Shown one piece after another: positions 18,892 through 27,038 of a DNA stretch of 64,000 nt. The notes under the pieces are model-generated. The model was not told where the DNA came from and searched no databases. It saw only the letters and a list, made by a program, of their open reading frames with translations. The stretch comes from an uncultured Ruminiclostridium sp. (GTDB taxonomy: Bacteria > Bacillota > Clostridia > Oscillospirales > Ruminococcaceae): contig CANRGJ010000010.1 of the NCBI GenBank assembly GCA_947630175.1, positions 1 through 64,000 on the forward strand. The letters are read 5' to 3'. A program made the position numbers and the translations under genes. Positions within the stretch are counted from its first letter, which is position 1. The number at the start of each line of letters is the position of its first letter.

Positions 18892-20646
18892 GTGGAGATG
18901 ATCTTTCTGCACGTTAAGGACGGTTTTACCGGGAAGATGTTCCGCCGCCTGTGGATACCTGCTATGCTGTCGTCTTTGGGCTGGGCGCTGAGCGATATGG
19001 CTGACGCGGTAGTCGTCGGGCAAAAGCTGGGCGGAGTGGGGCTTGCGGCTATCGGGCTGATACTTCCCGTATATATGATAAACTGTATGTTCGCCCACGC
19101 TCTTGGGCTGGGCGGCTCGGTGAAATATTCAAGACTGATGAGTGAGGGAAAGAGAGACGCCGCTAAAAAGGGTTTTAACGGCGTTTTCTGGCTCGCTCTT
19201 ATCTTCAGCGTATCTACTGCGATATTTGGAAATATCTTTATTGAGCAGCTGCTGAACCTTTTGGGCACAAAGACTGCTGACGGTGAGCTCTACCTTGCTA
19301 CAAAGGGGTATCTGAGGATACTCGTTTCCGCCACGCCTCTCTTTTATATGTCCAACATATTTAACTATTTTCTTCGCAACAACGAGAGCCAGAAGCTTGC
19401 GGGGCTCGGCTCGGTTGTGGGAAACGTATGCGACATAGCTTTAAATGTTATACTGGTTATCTTTCTTGATATGGGCGCGCAGGGTGCGGCTCTTTCTACC
19501 GCCTTGGGGCAGATAATCGCCATAGGCATATACCTCCCCGGGTTCTTCCGCAAAGGCAGCGCGCTTCGCTTCACCTTGCCAAACGGGTATGAGATATTCG
19601 GCTCATTCGCATCAATGAAGGCGGGGCTTGCGACCTCGGTGCAATATTTATATCAGATGATATTCTTCCTGATATGCAACAATATGCTGATTCGCCTCGG
19701 CGGAGAGGAAGCGGTCGCAGTATTCGACGTTATCCAGAACACGTCATACCTTATACTTTATCTGTTTGAGGGGACTTCACGGGCAATGCAGCCGATACTC
19801 TCAACATATCAGGGCGAGCACAACTCAAAGGGCAAAAAGAGCGTCGTTTCCCTCGGCTTAAAAAGCGGGCTTGCGGTCGGCGGGGCGCTTATAATTCTGG
19901 TGGAGGTGTTCCCGGGGCTGATGTGTTCCCTCTTCGGCATAGCGGGATCAGGCTCGGAGGCGCTTGCTTATACTGCGCTCAGGATCTACGGCATAGCGGC
20001 GCTCTTTGCGGGACTGAATATCCTGATATGCGGATACTATCAGGCCTGCGGCAACGAAAAGCCCTCCTTTATTTTGGAGACGCTCAGGGGCGCTGTGCTT
20101 TTGATACCGCTGACGTTTTTGTGCAATATGTTCGGACTCCAATACTTCTGGCTACTGTTTCTTCTCACAGAGGCGGGCTCACTCGGCGTGTTCCTTCTGA
20201 CCTCGCTGGGCGGGAGATATAAGGGCAAAGGGGTTTCGGAGGACAGGATATTCCAAAAGACGATATTAAGCAATTCCAGCGACGTTATGGACGTAAGCCA
20301 TGAGCTTGAGGAGTTCTGCGAAAAATGGGGCGCCGATATGAAGCAGAGTATGCTGGTGACGATGACCGTCGAGGAAATAGGTATGGCTATCTTAAACAAG
20401 GGCTTCAGCGGCAGGACCGACGGATATATCCAGATAACCGCAATTATGTACGAAAGCGGCGTTCTGGAGCTTCATATGCGCGACGACGCGACCTCGTTCA
20501 ACCCGTTCGGGCTTGAGACCGAAAAGGCAAGCGTCGACGGCGATTTTGATATGGACAGCATGGGCGTTTTGGTCATAAAAAAGCGTGCGAAGGAGTTTTT
20601 CTATCGGCGCTATCAGGGCTTTAACACGCTTATAATAAGGATTTAG
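18892..20646 (+). CDS. MATE-family transporter fused to an RsbW-like ATPase domain
   Basis: 584 aa. Residues about 10-450 form a twelve-helix MATE-type transporter (SDMADAVVVGQKLGGVGLAA; second half MIFFLICNNMLIRLGGEEAV). Residues about 465-584 form a GHKL anti-sigma-type domain: N-box-like TVEEIGMAILNKGF, G1-like MRDDATSFNPF, G2-like MDSMGVLVIKK. MATE proteins export small molecules by ion antiport; a fused partner-switching domain would let cytosolic signalling gate or read transport (inference). GTG 18892 and ATG 18898 are both possible starts and neither has a good ribosome binding site. First gene of a three-gene operon. Confidence 0.85.
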   Translation: MEMIFLHVKDGFTGKMFRRLWIPAMLSSLGWALSDMADAVVVGQKLGGVGLAAIGLILPVYMINCMFAHALGLGGSVKYSRLMSEGKRDAAKKGFNGVFWLALIFSVSTAIFGNIFIEQLLNLLGTKTADGELYLATKGYLRILVSATPLFYMSNIFNYFLRNNESQKLAGLGSVVGNVCDIALNVILVIFLDMGAQGAALSTALGQIIAIGIYLPGFFRKGSALRFTLPNGYEIFGSFASMKAGLATSVQYLYQMIFFLICNNMLIRLGGEEAVAVFDVIQNTSYLILYLFEGTSRAMQPILSTYQGEHNSKGKKSVVSLGLKSGLAVGGALIILVEVFPGLMCSLFGIAGSGSEALAYTALRIYGIAALFAGLNILICGYYQACGNEKPSFILETLRGAVLLIPLTFLCNMFGLQYFWLLFLLTEAGSLGVFLLTSLGGRYKGKGVSEDRIFQKTILSNSSDVMDVSHELEEFCEKWGADMKQSMLVTMTVEEIGMAILNKGFSGRTDGYIQITAIMYESGVLELHMRDDATSFNPFGLETEKASVDGDFDMDSMGVLVIKKRAKEFFYRRYQGFNTLIIRI

Positions 20647-20655
20647 AGGGATAAT

Positions 20656-21483
20656 ATGAAAGTCGTATATTTCGGCAGCGACGTGTTTTTGTCCTGCTTT
20701 GAATATTTTCTGCGGGAACACGAAATATTGGCGCTTTATACATATCACAACGACGAGGACTACTTCACCGAATACTCAATAACAAGGCTTGCAAAAGAGC
20801 GCGGGATACCCGTTTATTACGAGGCGATAACCACTGATGCGGTAAAGAAATATTTTCGTGAGGACGGCTGCGAGATGTTCTTTGTGGCGGAGTATAACCG
20901 CATTATACCAATTCCAGAGGACGTTCCCGAGTTCAAAGGCATAAACACTCACAGCTCGCTTTTGCCCCAGGGGCGAAGCTACTACCCCATTGAAGCGGCG
21001 ATGGAGCGTGGGCTGTCCCGAACGGGAGTTACAATGCACAAGCTCGCCCCGAAGCTGGACAAGGGGGACATAATTATGCAGCGAAGCTTTCCGATAACCC
21101 CCGACATTGACAGCGTGGATATATATCTTGAGTGCGCAAAAAATGCCTCAGAGATGGTCGGGCTCATTTTCATCGACCTTGAAAGATACTGGAACGAAGC
21201 GAAACCGCAGACTGAGGCGCTTCCCTACTGGAGCAGGCCTGAAAGAGAGCTGATGAGCATAAATCACACTATGACGCGGGGCGAGGCGCTTGACAGGTTC
21301 AGAAAATACAACGCAATGACCGAGGTCGATCTGGGCGGCAGGAAATATTACGTCATTGGGCTTACGGCGGGTCTGTCGCCTGTTTATCGTGAGGAGATAT
21401 ACCTTTCGCCCGACAGGGTTTTATACCGAGTAGCCGACGGACACCTTCGGCTCCACATACTTTCCAGGGAGGAAAAAAGATGA
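20656..21483 (+). CDS. Methionyl-tRNA formyltransferase-like protein
   Basis: 275-aa member of the 10-formyl-tetrahydrofolate formyltransferase family. The catalytic Asn-His pair lies in GINTHSSLLPQGRSYYPI (about residues 95-112), with the partner Asp in KLDKGDIIMQ (about residue 137), and a C-terminal OB-like half. Too short and divergent to be the housekeeping Fmt. It lies between the MATE-ATPase and the SpoIIE-type phosphatase genes and overlaps the latter (ATGA), so its substrate may be a precursor peptide, an amino sugar or a transported metabolite; nothing in the sequence decides this. GAGGGAT precedes the ATG. Confidence 0.85.
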   Translation: MKVVYFGSDVFLSCFEYFLREHEILALYTYHNDEDYFTEYSITRLAKERGIPVYYEAITTDAVKKYFREDGCEMFFVAEYNRIIPIPEDVPEFKGINTHSSLLPQGRSYYPIEAAMERGLSRTGVTMHKLAPKLDKGDIIMQRSFPITPDIDSVDIYLECAKNASEMVGLIFIDLERYWNEAKPQTEALPYWSRPERELMSINHTMTRGEALDRFRKYNAMTEVDLGGRKYYVIGLTAGLSPVYREEIYLSPDRVLYRVADGHLRLHILSREEKR

Positions 21484-23090
21484 AAAAGACTCGAAAAATC
21501 ACTCTTCAGCCAAAGCTGATACTTGGTCTTGTAACGATGGCGGCGGCGCTTGCTCTGGCGCTTATCCCGTCGATAACGGGGCTGTACCGTATGAGAATGG
21601 AGGAATATTACAAGAACTTAGCGTTCGGCCTTGCCTCTGCGGCGTCGGAGTACATAGACGGCGACAGCATTTCAAAATATTATGAAACGGGCGAAAAGGA
21701 CGACTACTACTTTGATGTGGCGGACTACCTGCTCTCCCTCAAGAAAAACATCGAACCGAAATACTTCTACGTCGTGGTGCCTGAGGACGACGTTATGGTC
21801 TACATCTGGGACGCGGGCGTTCCCGGTGAGGGCGGCGTGTGCGAGCTGGGCGACGAGGACGCCTACTACGGCGACGGCGACAGGCTTATGCACGAAGCTT
21901 TTGCGGTCAACGCCCCACAGACTATTCTCGTCACCGAAAACGAGGAGTACGGCTATCTTGCTTCGGCATACGTTGCGATACTTGACAGCGCGGGACAGCC
22001 CGCCGCCCTTGCAAGCGTTGATATCTCGATGGATATGATAAATGCGCAGATAAGACAGATCATGCTTCTGACTATCTGCATAACCCTGGGCGTTCTTATC
22101 GTGTCGGTGTTTGCGTATTACTACTATGTCAGAAGGATACTTATCCGCCCGATCAAGACCCTGCACGAAGCGGCAACGGGGCTTGTTGAGGACAACATTG
22201 AGCACCTTGACGAATTCAAGCTCGACGTTAAAACGGGAGACGAGCTTGAGGACCTGTCAGGCTCGCTGAATTATATGGTTGGCGAGCTTGACGAGTACAT
22301 CAAGAACCTGAGCCGTGTTACGGCGGAGAAGGAGCGTATTGGCGCTGAGCTGGACGTTGCAAGGCACATTCAGGCCTCAATGCTGCCCTGCATTTTCCCC
22401 GCCTTCCCAGAGCGACACGAGTTCGATATCTACGCCTCTATGAATCCCGCAAAGGAGGTGGGAGGAGACTTCTACGACTTCTTTATGGTCGATAGGAACC
22501 ACCTTGCCATCGTTATGGCCGACGTTTCGGGCAAGGGCGTTCCTGCGGCTCTCTTTATGGTCATCGGAAAGACGCTTATCAAGGATCACACCGAGCCCGG
22601 TGAGGACCTTGGCTCAGTGTTCAGCGAGGTCAACAATATGCTATGCACATCAAACTCGGAGGGGCTGTTCATCACGGCGTTTGAGGGAGTTCTGGACCTT
22701 GTTACGGGTGAATTCAGGTACGTCAACGCAGGGCACGAAATGCCCTTTATCTCCCACGCAGGCGGCGAATTCAAGCCGTATAAGATAAAGCCCGGGTTCG
22801 TTCTGGCGGGAATGGAGGATATGCGCTATAAGTCGGGCAGTATGATACTGGAGCCGGGCGACAAGGTATTTCAATACACCGACGGCGTTACCGAGGCTAC
22901 AAACGCTGACAAGGAGCTGTACGGTATGGAGCGTCTGGAAAAGGTGCTCACCGAAAATTCGGCTAAGTCCCCGCAGAAGATACTCGAAGCCGTCAAGGCA
23001 AACGTCGACGAGTTTGTGGGCGAGGCAGAGCAGTTCGACGACCTGACTATGCTTGCGCTGGAATTTAAGGAAAAGATGGACGAAGAATAA
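21480..23090 (+). CDS. Membrane sensor PP2C-type (SpoIIE/RsbU) phosphatase
   Basis: 536 aa. Membrane helix about residues 13-35, extracytoplasmic sensor domain (about 36-195, dCACHE-like), second helix about 198-218, HAMP linker, short coiled coil (KERIGAELDVARHIQASML), then a SpoIIE-type phosphatase domain with metal-binding aspartates in EVGGDFYDFF, MADVSGKGVPAALFM and EQFDDLTMLAL. In the Rsb model it dephosphorylates a STAS antagonist; the only STAS protein in the window is at 9508-9804. It overlaps the formyltransferase gene by 4 nt. A perfect terminator follows. Confidence 0.92.
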   Translation: MKKTRKITLQPKLILGLVTMAAALALALIPSITGLYRMRMEEYYKNLAFGLASAASEYIDGDSISKYYETGEKDDYYFDVADYLLSLKKNIEPKYFYVVVPEDDVMVYIWDAGVPGEGGVCELGDEDAYYGDGDRLMHEAFAVNAPQTILVTENEEYGYLASAYVAILDSAGQPAALASVDISMDMINAQIRQIMLLTICITLGVLIVSVFAYYYYVRRILIRPIKTLHEAATGLVEDNIEHLDEFKLDVKTGDELEDLSGSLNYMVGELDEYIKNLSRVTAEKERIGAELDVARHIQASMLPCIFPAFPERHEFDIYASMNPAKEVGGDFYDFFMVDRNHLAIVMADVSGKGVPAALFMVIGKTLIKDHTEPGEDLGSVFSEVNNMLCTSNSEGLFITAFEGVLDLVTGEFRYVNAGHEMPFISHAGGEFKPYKIKPGFVLAGMEDMRYKSGSMILEPGDKVFQYTDGVTEATNADKELYGMERLEKVLTENSAKSPQKILEAVKANVDEFVGEAEQFDDLTMLALEFKEKMDEE

Positions 23091-23103
23091 TCTTGTATAA
23101 ATA

Positions 23104-23134
23104 AATATCCCCGAGGGCTTCCTCGGGGATATTT
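23104..23134. terminator. Bidirectional terminator
   Basis: Stem AATATCCCCGAGG with its complement around a GCTT loop, followed by TTTTATT. Ends the phosphatase operon and the convergent maturase operon. Confidence 0.92.
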
Positions 23135-23207
23135 TATTCGTTTATTGTGCAGTTGTAAAAGCCGCCTGCGGTATGTTCCAAGTTTTTTCGTTAATTTCCT
23201 CCGTTCT

Positions 23208-23396
23208 TTACTCAGCCTTGTTTGCGCAGCGGCCGCTGCCGCCGCCTATTGCATGGAAATGTTTGCAATTTGAACAAGTCTGTGAAACGTCCGATGAGTA
23301 TCTCAACTCAAAATTCGCGCAAATGTCGTTCCAGCCTACCTTATAAACGGTTCCTCCCGAAGCCTTTTCTAATTCCTTTTCGTTGATCTCTGTCAT
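23208..23396 (-). CDS. Short-leader four-Cys precursor peptide, coupled to the radical SAM gene
   Basis: 62-aa predicted precursor. Leader MTEINEKELEKASGG; 47-residue core with exactly four Cys in the plan C-x2-F-E (DICANFE), C-x2-C-x-H (TCSNCKHFH) and a final C (GRCANK). ATG overlaps the stop of the radical SAM gene (TTATGA), so it is co-translated with the maturase. That coupling makes it the best candidate for the enzyme's cognate substrate. Same leader type as the four peptides at 29.8-30.9 kb. Confidence 0.82.
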   Translation of the reverse strand: MTEINEKELEKASGGTVYKVGWNDICANFELRYSSDVSQTCSNCKHFHAIGGGSGRCANKAE

Positions 23397-24826
23397 AATA
23401 ACATCTCCTTTTCAAATTCTTCTATCGGGGTCACGCAGACAAATTTTCTGCCGCATTCCTCCCCCGCCTTGTCGAATGCTTTTCTTGCCTTCTGATAATA
23501 GCCCTTACTGTAAAACACGCATTTTGAGGGGTCTGCCGCAAGAAAATCGTTGGTAAAAGCAAGCGCGATAGCCCTGCACCCGCCCAGGCAGTAACCGAAG
23601 TATTTGCATACAGAGCAAAGCTTGTTCTCCCCCACCTTCCCGCAGGAGAGGGTTATGGTATCCATATATCTGCTCTCCTGCAAAAGGGGCTGAACGCCGT
23701 TTTTGATATTTCCGATGTCAAACCCGTTTTTGGAGAAATAGCCCGACATCTGGTTGCAGGGAGAGACCTGCCCCTCCGAGGATATTGCCATTGAACCCCG
23801 CGCGCCAACGCAGGTAGGCCGCCTCATATCCCGTTCACGGTCTCCCGAGCAGTCCACCGGCACGAAGCGGTATCCCGAGCAGCTTGGGTAATAGTCGGCA
23901 AACTGCCAAAGTATAAGCTCTGCCTTGAGCCCTGTTTTAGCATATCTTGTGAGGATATCTATCGAGACGTCGTAATATTCCTCGATCCCAAGGCTTGCGT
24001 CGGGAGCGTTTTCCGCCCATCTCGGCGACTCCGAGGTGCGTATTACGCGTATCCACTTCACGCCCTTTTCCGCTATCAGCTTGACTGTGTCGAAAAGCGT
24101 GTCCAGATTGTATTTATGTATGCATATCTGCACGCCTGTCCTCGCACCCTCGGCAACGCACATATCTATTGCCTCAAGGGTCTTTTGCTCTGCGCCTTCA
24201 ACGCCTCTCATCCAGTCGTGGTGAGTAAGCCCGTCGAAGGATATCTTGAAAAGAGGATTGAAACCGAGGGCTTTTATTTCCCGCAGTATCTCGGGGGTCA
24301 GGAATGCGCCGTTAGTGAGTATAACGTCGATGTCCATTCCCCTGCGGCTGATCTCTCTGACAAGGTCCATAAAATGCGGGTGGAGCATAGGCTCGCCGCC
24401 TGTCAGCTCAATCGTCTGTATGCCGCACTTGTCAAACTCGTCCAGCGCCGCAAGCATTTCCTCCCAGGAAAACTCCTTCATCATCTTCTCGTTGTCCCTT
24501 GCCATAAAGCAGTGCTTGCAGTTGTAGTTGCACTTCCCTGTTATGGACCAGTTCACCCCAGGCATATAGCGGTTGTCGCAAAAGCGGGCTTTCTGCCAGT
24601 CGCTGAGAGTTTCTCCCGACTTTGCGGGGCGGATAAGTCCAAGCTCTGAAAAGCGCCTTATACAGTCCTGCTCAGGGTCCTGCTCGGTTTTGCCGTCGCA
24701 GGAAAGAAGAAGCAAAAAGTCCCCCGCCGAAAGCTTTTGGGCGCGTCTGACGCCCTTAATGTAATAAGCAAACGGCACGAGCCGCCAGCTTCTTAAAGCA
24801 ATGTTTTCATTAAGTATATATTTCAT
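23393..24826 (-). CDS. Radical SAM/SPASM peptide maturase
   Basis: 477 aa. N-terminal region (about residues 1-85) resembles a peptide-recognition (RRE/PqqD-like) domain. The radical SAM core begins at WSITGKCNYNCKHCFMA (CxxxCxxC for the 4Fe-4S/SAM cluster, about residue 100) with ELTGGEPMLHP. The C-terminal SPASM domain has Cys for auxiliary clusters: PTCVGARG, SPCNQM, and KLCSVCKYFGYCLGGCRA. Such enzymes install thioether or C-C crosslinks in Cys-rich peptides. It is the only recognisable modifying enzyme of the locus. AAGGAG precedes the ATG; a 14-bp inverted repeat and a hairpin lie in the leader between it and the upstream precursor. Confidence 0.93.
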   Translation of the reverse strand: MKYILNENIALRSWRLVPFAYYIKGVRRAQKLSAGDFLLLLSCDGKTEQDPEQDCIRRFSELGLIRPAKSGETLSDWQKARFCDNRYMPGVNWSITGKCNYNCKHCFMARDNEKMMKEFSWEEMLAALDEFDKCGIQTIELTGGEPMLHPHFMDLVREISRRGMDIDVILTNGAFLTPEILREIKALGFNPLFKISFDGLTHHDWMRGVEGAEQKTLEAIDMCVAEGARTGVQICIHKYNLDTLFDTVKLIAEKGVKWIRVIRTSESPRWAENAPDASLGIEEYYDVSIDILTRYAKTGLKAELILWQFADYYPSCSGYRFVPVDCSGDRERDMRRPTCVGARGSMAISSEGQVSPCNQMSGYFSKNGFDIGNIKNGVQPLLQESRYMDTITLSCGKVGENKLCSVCKYFGYCLGGCRAIALAFTNDFLAADPSKCVFYSKGYYQKARKAFDKAGEECGRKFVCVTPIEEFEKEMLL

Positions 24827-24840
24827 AATGTCTCCTTAAA

Positions 24841-24965
24841 GAGATCGACCTTTCATAACCGATCTCGTTTTATTATTCGTAACCAACGATGTCATAGCTG
24901 TAACAGCAGGCGTTGCTGACGGAATTTGCTCACCCTGCCTTTTTAATTATCACATCGTTGGTTAC
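24841..24965 (-). promoter_or_regulatory. Structured intergenic RNA between precursor and maturase
   Basis: A perfect 14-bp inverted repeat (GTAACCAACGATGT at 24879-24892, complement at 24952-24965) encloses 59 nt that can form an inner stem (GCAGG/CCTGC). A second hairpin GAGATCG/CGATCTC (24841-24866) abuts the maturase ribosome binding site. No U-run follows, so it is not a standard terminator; processing, stability or translational control are possible. Confidence 0.6.
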
Positions 24966-24989
24966 TCTTTCAAAAACGTTTGCCGTATT

Positions 24990-25343
24990 TTACAGCCCGG
25001 GCATCGGCACGGCCACGTCGCTCCCACAATTATTGCAGTGGACGGTGCTGGTAACTCCGTCGGGGTTCATCGCAGTCACGGTGGAGAAGCTGCCAACGCC
25101 ATGGCAGTTCGGGCAGACGGTCTGGTTGAACAGGAAGCACCCACCGGCAGAAGCGTCGATCTCTGCGCCTGCGGAAACGTCCAGCTCGTCGTCGGTAAGC
25201 TCTTTTGAAGAGTGCAGCACGTTAAAGAGCTTTTCGGCGGTTTCCACGGTAATTTCTCCCATACCTGAGCCTTTTAAGATCCCGGCGAGCTCTTCGGGGT
25301 CTTTGGCGGTTTTTGCTTTGCGGATCATTTCTTCACGTTTCAT
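24990..25343 (-). CDS. Nif11-type precursor peptide with zinc-ribbon-like core
   Basis: 117 aa. A Nif11-type leader (residues 1-68: RKAKTAKDPEELAGILKGSG, LTDDELDVSAG) with a duplicated cleavage region (LDVSAGAEIDASAGG), then a 49-residue core with five Cys: CFLFNQTVCPNCHG and HCNNCGSD. The paired CxxC knuckles resemble a zinc ribbon, unlike most sibling cores. First gene of the minus-strand operon that continues into the radical SAM gene. AAGGAGG precedes the ATG. Nif11-type leaders are known from RiPP precursors; the name does not imply nitrogen fixation. Confidence 0.85.
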   Translation of the reverse strand: MKREEMIRKAKTAKDPEELAGILKGSGMGEITVETAEKLFNVLHSSKELTDDELDVSAGAEIDASAGGCFLFNQTVCPNCHGVGSFSTVTAMNPDGVTSTVHCNNCGSDVAVPMPGL

Positions 25344-25396
25344 GGTAAAGTTCCTCCTTAAAAATTTTTGCGGAAATATAGTAATCGTCTACGATA

Positions 25397-25455
25397 ATTA
25401 TAGCATATTAATTCCCTCTGCGCTGTGTAATCTGCGCTGTTAAAATGTAGTTTGC
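25397..25455 (-). promoter_or_regulatory. LytTR-type promoter of the precursor-maturase operon
   Basis: Minus strand: distal GCAAACTACA (25455-25446), proximal GCAGATTACA (25435-25426), 20-bp period; 23 bp to TATAAT (25402-25397). Shares the TGTCGCA and CAGCGCAGATTACA context with the PAP2 promoter. Confidence 0.85.
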
Positions 25456-25513
25456 GACAATTATAAATCAGCCTTCTGATCTCTTACTTCTGACTTCTGC
25501 CCTCAGAAACGCC

Positions 25514-25572
25514 GCAAACGACATAAATACAGCGCAGACTACAATGCGCAGGGGGTAAAAAAATGGTATAAT
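25514..25572 (+). promoter_or_regulatory. LytTR-type promoter of the precursor array
   Basis: Distal GCAAACGACA (25514-25523), proximal GCAGACTACA (25534-25543), 20-bp period; 23 bp to TATAAT (25567-25572). The start of the first precursor is 49 bp after the -10. Confidence 0.85.
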
Positions 25573-25620
25573 TGAAGCATAAGAAAAAGCCCGACAAATA
25601 ATTTCACGGAGGAAGATATT

Positions 25621-26124
25621 ATGACAAACAACGAAATGTACAAAAAGGCAATGGGTGCGGGTTCCCCAGAAGAGCTTCTGAAGATCGCAAAGGAAAACGG
25701 TATGGAGGATTTTACCGAGGAAAACGCAAAGGCGTATTTTGAGGCTATGCACCACTCAGGCGAGATCTCGGACGAGGAGTTAGAGCAGGCAGCGGGCGGT
25801 TGCCGAAAGGGCGGGTACCGGGTCGTTTCGCGCGGAAATATATGCAGCGCGGGTCTGTCAGACAGATTTAACGACTATTATGCGTTCACGAAATGGAAAT
25901 GCAAGACCTGTAAAGAAGTGCCGGGAGACGGCTATAACCTTACCTCAAACTACAGGTCAAAAGTTCGTAAGACATGCAGCTGCAACCGCCGTACATTAGA
26001 CGATTTTTCATATGCGTTCGGAGTAACCGCCGACTTTGAAGCCGTCGGCGCCTGCGGCTCATGCGATTGGTGCAAATATGTAGACGGCGTGTGGATATGC
26101 ACTGAACCATATGACGTTTGTTGA
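25621..26124 (+). CDS. Nif11-type precursor peptide, array member 1
   Basis: 167 aa, the longest precursor. Leader residues 1-60 (SPEELLKIAKENGMEDFTEE, ISDEELEQAAGG); core of 107 residues with 11 Cys: C61, NIC, WKCKTC, TCSC, ACGSCDWC, WIC and a terminal C. The core carries the array signature VVSRG-x-[IVL]-C ... W-x-C-K-x-C ... C-x-C ... C-x2-C-x2-C-x-Y ... W-x-C. GGAGGAAGATATT precedes the ATG. First gene of the nine-gene Nif11 array, nearest the LytTR-type promoter. Confidence 0.88.
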   Translation: MTNNEMYKKAMGAGSPEELLKIAKENGMEDFTEENAKAYFEAMHHSGEISDEELEQAAGGCRKGGYRVVSRGNICSAGLSDRFNDYYAFTKWKCKTCKEVPGDGYNLTSNYRSKVRKTCSCNRRTLDDFSYAFGVTADFEAVGACGSCDWCKYVDGVWICTEPYDVC

Positions 26125-26149
26125 TAATATTCGGTAAGGAGGAAATATC

Positions 26150-26566
26150 ATGAATAATGAAATTTTAGCAAAAGCAAGAGCAGCAAGTTCCCCTGAGGAG
26201 CTTTTGAAAATTGCAAAAGAAAACGGTATTGAGGATTTTACCGAGGAAAATGCAAAGGCATATTTTGAGAATATGCACAAATCGGGAGAGCTTTCGGACG
26301 AGGAGCTGGACGTTTCGGCGGGCGGCTGCGGTCAGGTAAGATCCGGCGGCAGGATAGTCGTCACACACCTTAACAACTGCAATCACTTTGTATGCAAGGA
26401 CTGCGGCAGAAACTATGAGGAAACCAGACAACACTGGGACGATTGCCGTGGCTATTTCTTAAAAGAAGGAGATTGCTCCAATCAGCTTTTCTGCTGCAAC
26501 TGCAAATACTTTATCTACGAAAAGGGGCTATGGCTTTGCAATAACCCCGAACATAACAACGAATAA
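26150..26566 (+). CDS. Nif11-type precursor peptide, array member 2
   Basis: 138 aa. Leader residues 1-59 (LSDEELDVSAGG); 79-residue core with 10 Cys, including VCKDCG, FCCNCKYF and WLCNNP. It lacks the central CxC knuckle and has DDC and GDC instead. AAGGAGG lies 10 nt upstream of the ATG. Together with member 9 it forms a subtype with [IL]-N-[NS]-C in place of the G-N-[IVL]-C motif. Confidence 0.88.
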   Translation: MNNEILAKARAASSPEELLKIAKENGIEDFTEENAKAYFENMHKSGELSDEELDVSAGGCGQVRSGGRIVVTHLNNCNHFVCKDCGRNYEETRQHWDDCRGYFLKEGDCSNQLFCCNCKYFIYEKGLWLCNNPEHNNE

Positions 26567-26580
26567 TTAAGGAGAAAAAT

Positions 26581-27006
26581 ATGAACGAAGAATTACTTAA
26601 AAAAGCAAGAGGGGCAAGTTCCCCAGAGGAGCTTTTAAAGCTCGCAAAAGAAAACGGTATGGAAGAATTTACTGAGGAAAGCGCAAAGGCATACTTTGAG
26701 ACTTTGCATCGCTCGGGCGAGCTTTCGGACGATGAGCTGGAGAACGCCGCCGGAGGGTGCAGCTCCGGCGGCAGAAAGGTAGTCACCCTCGGAAACGTCT
26801 GCTCCAACTATGACTTCTGGCGCTGCAAGCACTGCCTCGCCCCCTATCAGGGCTGCCACTGCAACATCTGGAAACGCCCGACCTCTTTGGACGACGCCAT
26901 CGGCGTTACGATGACCGCAAATGTCATAGGCACCTGCGCCACCTGCGGCTACTGCTCCTACGAAAAGGGAACGTGGTACTGCAACAATCCTTCAGTCAAC
27001 GGCTGA
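26581..27006 (+). CDS. Nif11-type precursor peptide, array member 3
   Basis: 141 aa. Leader residues 1-59 (LSDDELENAAGG); 82-residue core with 10 Cys: VVTLGNVC, WRCKHC, GCHC, TCATCGYCSYE and WYCNNP. Shows the full array signature, including the conserved segment SLDDAIGV between the CxC and the C-terminal Cys cluster. AAGGAG lies 6 nt upstream of the ATG. Confidence 0.88.
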   Translation: MNEELLKKARGASSPEELLKLAKENGMEEFTEESAKAYFETLHRSGELSDDELENAAGGCSSGGRKVVTLGNVCSNYDFWRCKHCLAPYQGCHCNIWKRPTSLDDAIGVTMTANVIGTCATCGYCSYEKGTWYCNNPSVNG

Positions 27007-27038
27007 CGATACGATAACTTAAAAAGGAGATAAATACT

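Noticed and set aside
24913-25443. 176-codon plus-strand frame over a precursor gene
   Set aside because: Antisense to a clear Nif11-type precursor with a good ribosome binding site and promoter; the plus frame has none and a low-complexity composition.
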